Of a DNA stretch of 64,000 nt, positions 63,101 to 64,000 are shown in pieces. A program made the position numbers and the translations under genes. A model generated the notes under the pieces. The model ran no database searches and had not been told where the DNA came from. It saw only the letters and a program-made list of their open reading frames with translations. Position 1 is the first letter of the stretch. Each line of letters opens with the position of its first letter. Source of the DNA: a bacterium MS4 (lineage in GTDB: Bacteria; Bacillota; Clostridia; Oscillospirales; Acutalibacteraceae). The DNA is taken from the NCBI GenBank assembly GCA_000752215.1, contig CCFG01000017.1, positions 310,001-374,000 on the forward strand. The letters run 5' to 3'.

Positions 63101-63175
63101 GCATCATGGCTATTAAACATTATGCGCAATTTAGGATAAGGGATAAGCGCTACAGTATCCGCTTATCTACATGAG
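63082..63175 (-). repeat. Xer/dif-like repeat copy D beside the recombinase gene, with hairpins
   Basis: TAAACATTATGCGCAATTTA at 63114-63133. Its complement ATTGCGCATAATGTTTAAT is close to the left two thirds of E. coli dif. Beyond it GATAAGCG (63142-63149) pairs with CGCTTATC (63160-63167). The recombinase stop lies in another stem, AGCCATGATG/CATCATGGCT (63082-63111). Confidence 0.65.
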
Positions 63176-63198
63176 CAAATGAGAAGATGTTGTCGCAT

Positions 63199-63435
63199 TT
63201 ATTTCCTAATAATAAATAAATCGCATTGATTGCAATAATATGCATATACCTTATTGAGTTTTAAGATACTTGTTTTGTTAAGGGGTATTCCAGTATTTTT
63301 CGACAACATTGTTAGCCTTTGTTTTTTACCTTCTGGAATCCATTGGAGTTGATAACGAACACCGCCCAAATATCCCAACTTCATAACGTTTCCACAATAG
63401 GGACAGATATTATTGTCAATCATTCTTTCCTCCAT
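63199..63435 (-). CDS. Small zinc-finger protein (DUF6487/PF20097-like)
   Basis: 78 residues, or 74 if the second Met at 63423 is used. CPYCGNVMKLGYLGG at the N-terminus and YAYYCNQCDLFIIRK at the C-terminus supply two CxxC pairs for one zinc, with GVRYQLQWIPEGKKQRL between. Such proteins are widespread in Firmicutes and uncharacterised. It forms a one-gene cassette between repeat copies D and B, read toward copy D. Confidence 0.8.
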   Translation of the reverse strand: MEERMIDNNICPYCGNVMKLGYLGGVRYQLQWIPEGKKQRLTMLSKNTGIPLNKTSILKLNKVYAYYCNQCDLFIIRK

Positions 63436-63446
63436 AGTAGTTGATA

Positions 63447-63521
63447 AATATTATGCGAAGTTCAAAGAGAAGGGAAACCGACGCAGTATGCTCATTATAA
63501 GGAACTTAACGAGAAATATTT
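63447..63521 (-). repeat. Xer/dif-like cassette-end repeat, copy B
   Basis: AAATATTATGCGAAGTTC, AAGGGAAACCGACGCAGTAT, GCTCATTATAAGGAACTTAA, GAGAAATATT. The outer parts are inverted repeats (AAATATT..AAGTTC against GAACTT..AATATTT), so the whole site can fold into a long hairpin. Confidence 0.75.
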
Positions 63522-63573
63522 TTTCAGTGCGTTTACGTGCATTGTCAAACGTCATTTGAAAATTATCACTCAT
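63451..63573 (-). pseudogene. 40-codon gene start cut off by repeat copy B
   Basis: ATG at 63573 overlaps the TGA of the previous gene (ATATGAG) with GGAG upstream. It reads MSDNFQMTFDNARKRTEKIF and then runs through the repeat to a TAA formed by GCATAA. The repeat probably replaced the rest of the gene. Confidence 0.4.
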
Positions 63574-63813
63574 ATATTTTCTCCCTCTTTGCTTGTTGAA
63601 TCTCCGATATATGTAAATCTCTTTTGGGCGCTACCATTCCGCTCTACTATCTCATTCCACATTGAAGCGGGACGAACCCATATATCTATCACCATAAAGT
63701 GCCTGATAGACAACCATTCTTTCCAATGTTTCAGAGTGCTTGGCTACATATAATACTTGATAATCGTTACCCTTAAAATGACGATAGCGGCCTATTTTAA
63801 TTTCGTCTTCCAT
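63570..63813 (-). pseudogene. DUF1653 family protein, frameshifted
   Basis: From the ATG at 63813 (AAGGGGG upstream): [20 protein letters not shown] and [14 protein letters not shown], typical of DUF1653. One base is then missing near 63690; the other frame continues [20 protein letters not shown] and ends at 63570. The joined product would be about 81 residues. It lies between repeat copies C and B, so it is a cassette gene that has decayed or carries a sequencing error. Confidence 0.75.
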
Positions 63814-63892
63814 TAGGAACCCCCTTTTTCCTCTCAATGTAGGAATACAGATGTGGTTTCTCATTATTCCGCTTACCCACACTAGGAATCAA

Positions 63893-63960
63893 GTAAACAT
63901 TATGCGAAGCTCAAAAGGAAGGGGAAACGACACATTGCGCTCATTTGATAAAGTTATTCT
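63893..63960 (-). repeat. Xer/dif-like cassette-end repeat, copy C
   Basis: GTAAACATTATGCGAAGCTC, AAAAGGAAGGGGAAACGACA, CATTGCGCTCATTTGATAAA. The blocks align one to one with copies A and B. It should end a cassette whose gene begins to the right of the window. Confidence 0.75.
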
Positions 63961-64000
63961 AAACTTTCATCGCCAAGGTATACTTCGGTTATTTCATTGT

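Noticed and set aside
63112-63960. Classical integron attC sites
   Set aside because: I could not find the GTTRRRY and RYYYAAC core boxes, and the recombinase lacks an evident IntI insert, so I call the sites only integron-like.

Overview
This 64-kb window reads as chromosome of a low-to-mid GC Gram-positive anaerobe of the Clostridia, probably an Oscillospiraceae/Ruminococcaceae relative. The grounds are AGGAGG-type ribosome-binding sites, PucR and PRD regulators, a PTS with its own EI and HPr, YD-repeat wall proteins and an AgrC/AgrA-like two-component pair. I saw no rRNA, tRNA or CRISPR array. All calls are by eye, without any search.

Layout. (1) 1-5.6 kb: the 5' part of a peptide-type ABC substrate-binding lipoprotein with a long leader (promoter, 34-codon ORF, terminator), a frameshifted prenyltransferase-like gene, and a TetR/MFS efflux pair with two palindromic operators. 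(2) 6-15.6 kb: a catabolic cluster in which two PucR-type regulators flank an operon of two cupins, an HpcH/HpaI aldolase, a DUF6282 metal-hydrolase-like protein and an MFS carrier, followed on the other strand by an APC permease and a short-chain dehydrogenase. (3) 15.6-19 kb: a flavodoxin-type reductase and a MarR regulator sharing a perfect 15-bp-arm palindrome, a thiolase relic and an aldo/keto reductase. (4) 19-33.8 kb: a long minus-strand sugar or sugar-acid module: glycerate kinase, 2-hydroxyacid dehydrogenase, alanine dehydrogenase, EI and HPr, a class V aminotransferase, a NicX/M29-like protein, a ketose-bisphosphate aldolase, Gat-type IIC, IIB and IIA, a class II aldolase and a PRD/EIIA/EIIB regulator. 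Two promoters carry the same 20-bp palindromic box at identical spacing. (5) 34.4-48.4 kb: a 2068-residue secreted YD-repeat (RHS) protein with a toxin-like tail and an immunity gene, then a graveyard of displaced tail/immunity cassettes. Each cassette is preceded by a copy of the 3' end of the RHS core and separated from the next by terminator-linker repeats. (6) 48.4-60.7 kb: secreted Ig-like/IPT proteins, small proteins, a methyltransferase with its own attenuator, an Old Yellow Enzyme, and an AgrC/AgrA-like pair with an AgrA-box-like direct repeat. (7) 60.9-64 kb: a membrane protein, a Xer-like tyrosine recombinase and small one-gene cassettes.

The most unusual feature is a family of about 50-75-bp repeats containing AAACATTATGCGAAGTTC. 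The complement contains ACTTCGCATAATGTTTA, which resembles the XerC arm plus spacer of dif. Copies lie just 3' of single minus-strand genes near 2.1, 50.75, 51.4, 52.55, 53.76, 63.1, 63.45 and 63.9 kb, with one next to the recombinase gene. Sequence beyond the spacer side is different at every copy. This looks like an integron-like cassette system using dif-like half sites instead of classical attC. One cassette carries the methyltransferase with promoter, a 5-codon leader peptide and a terminator, as expected of a drug-inducible cassette gene.
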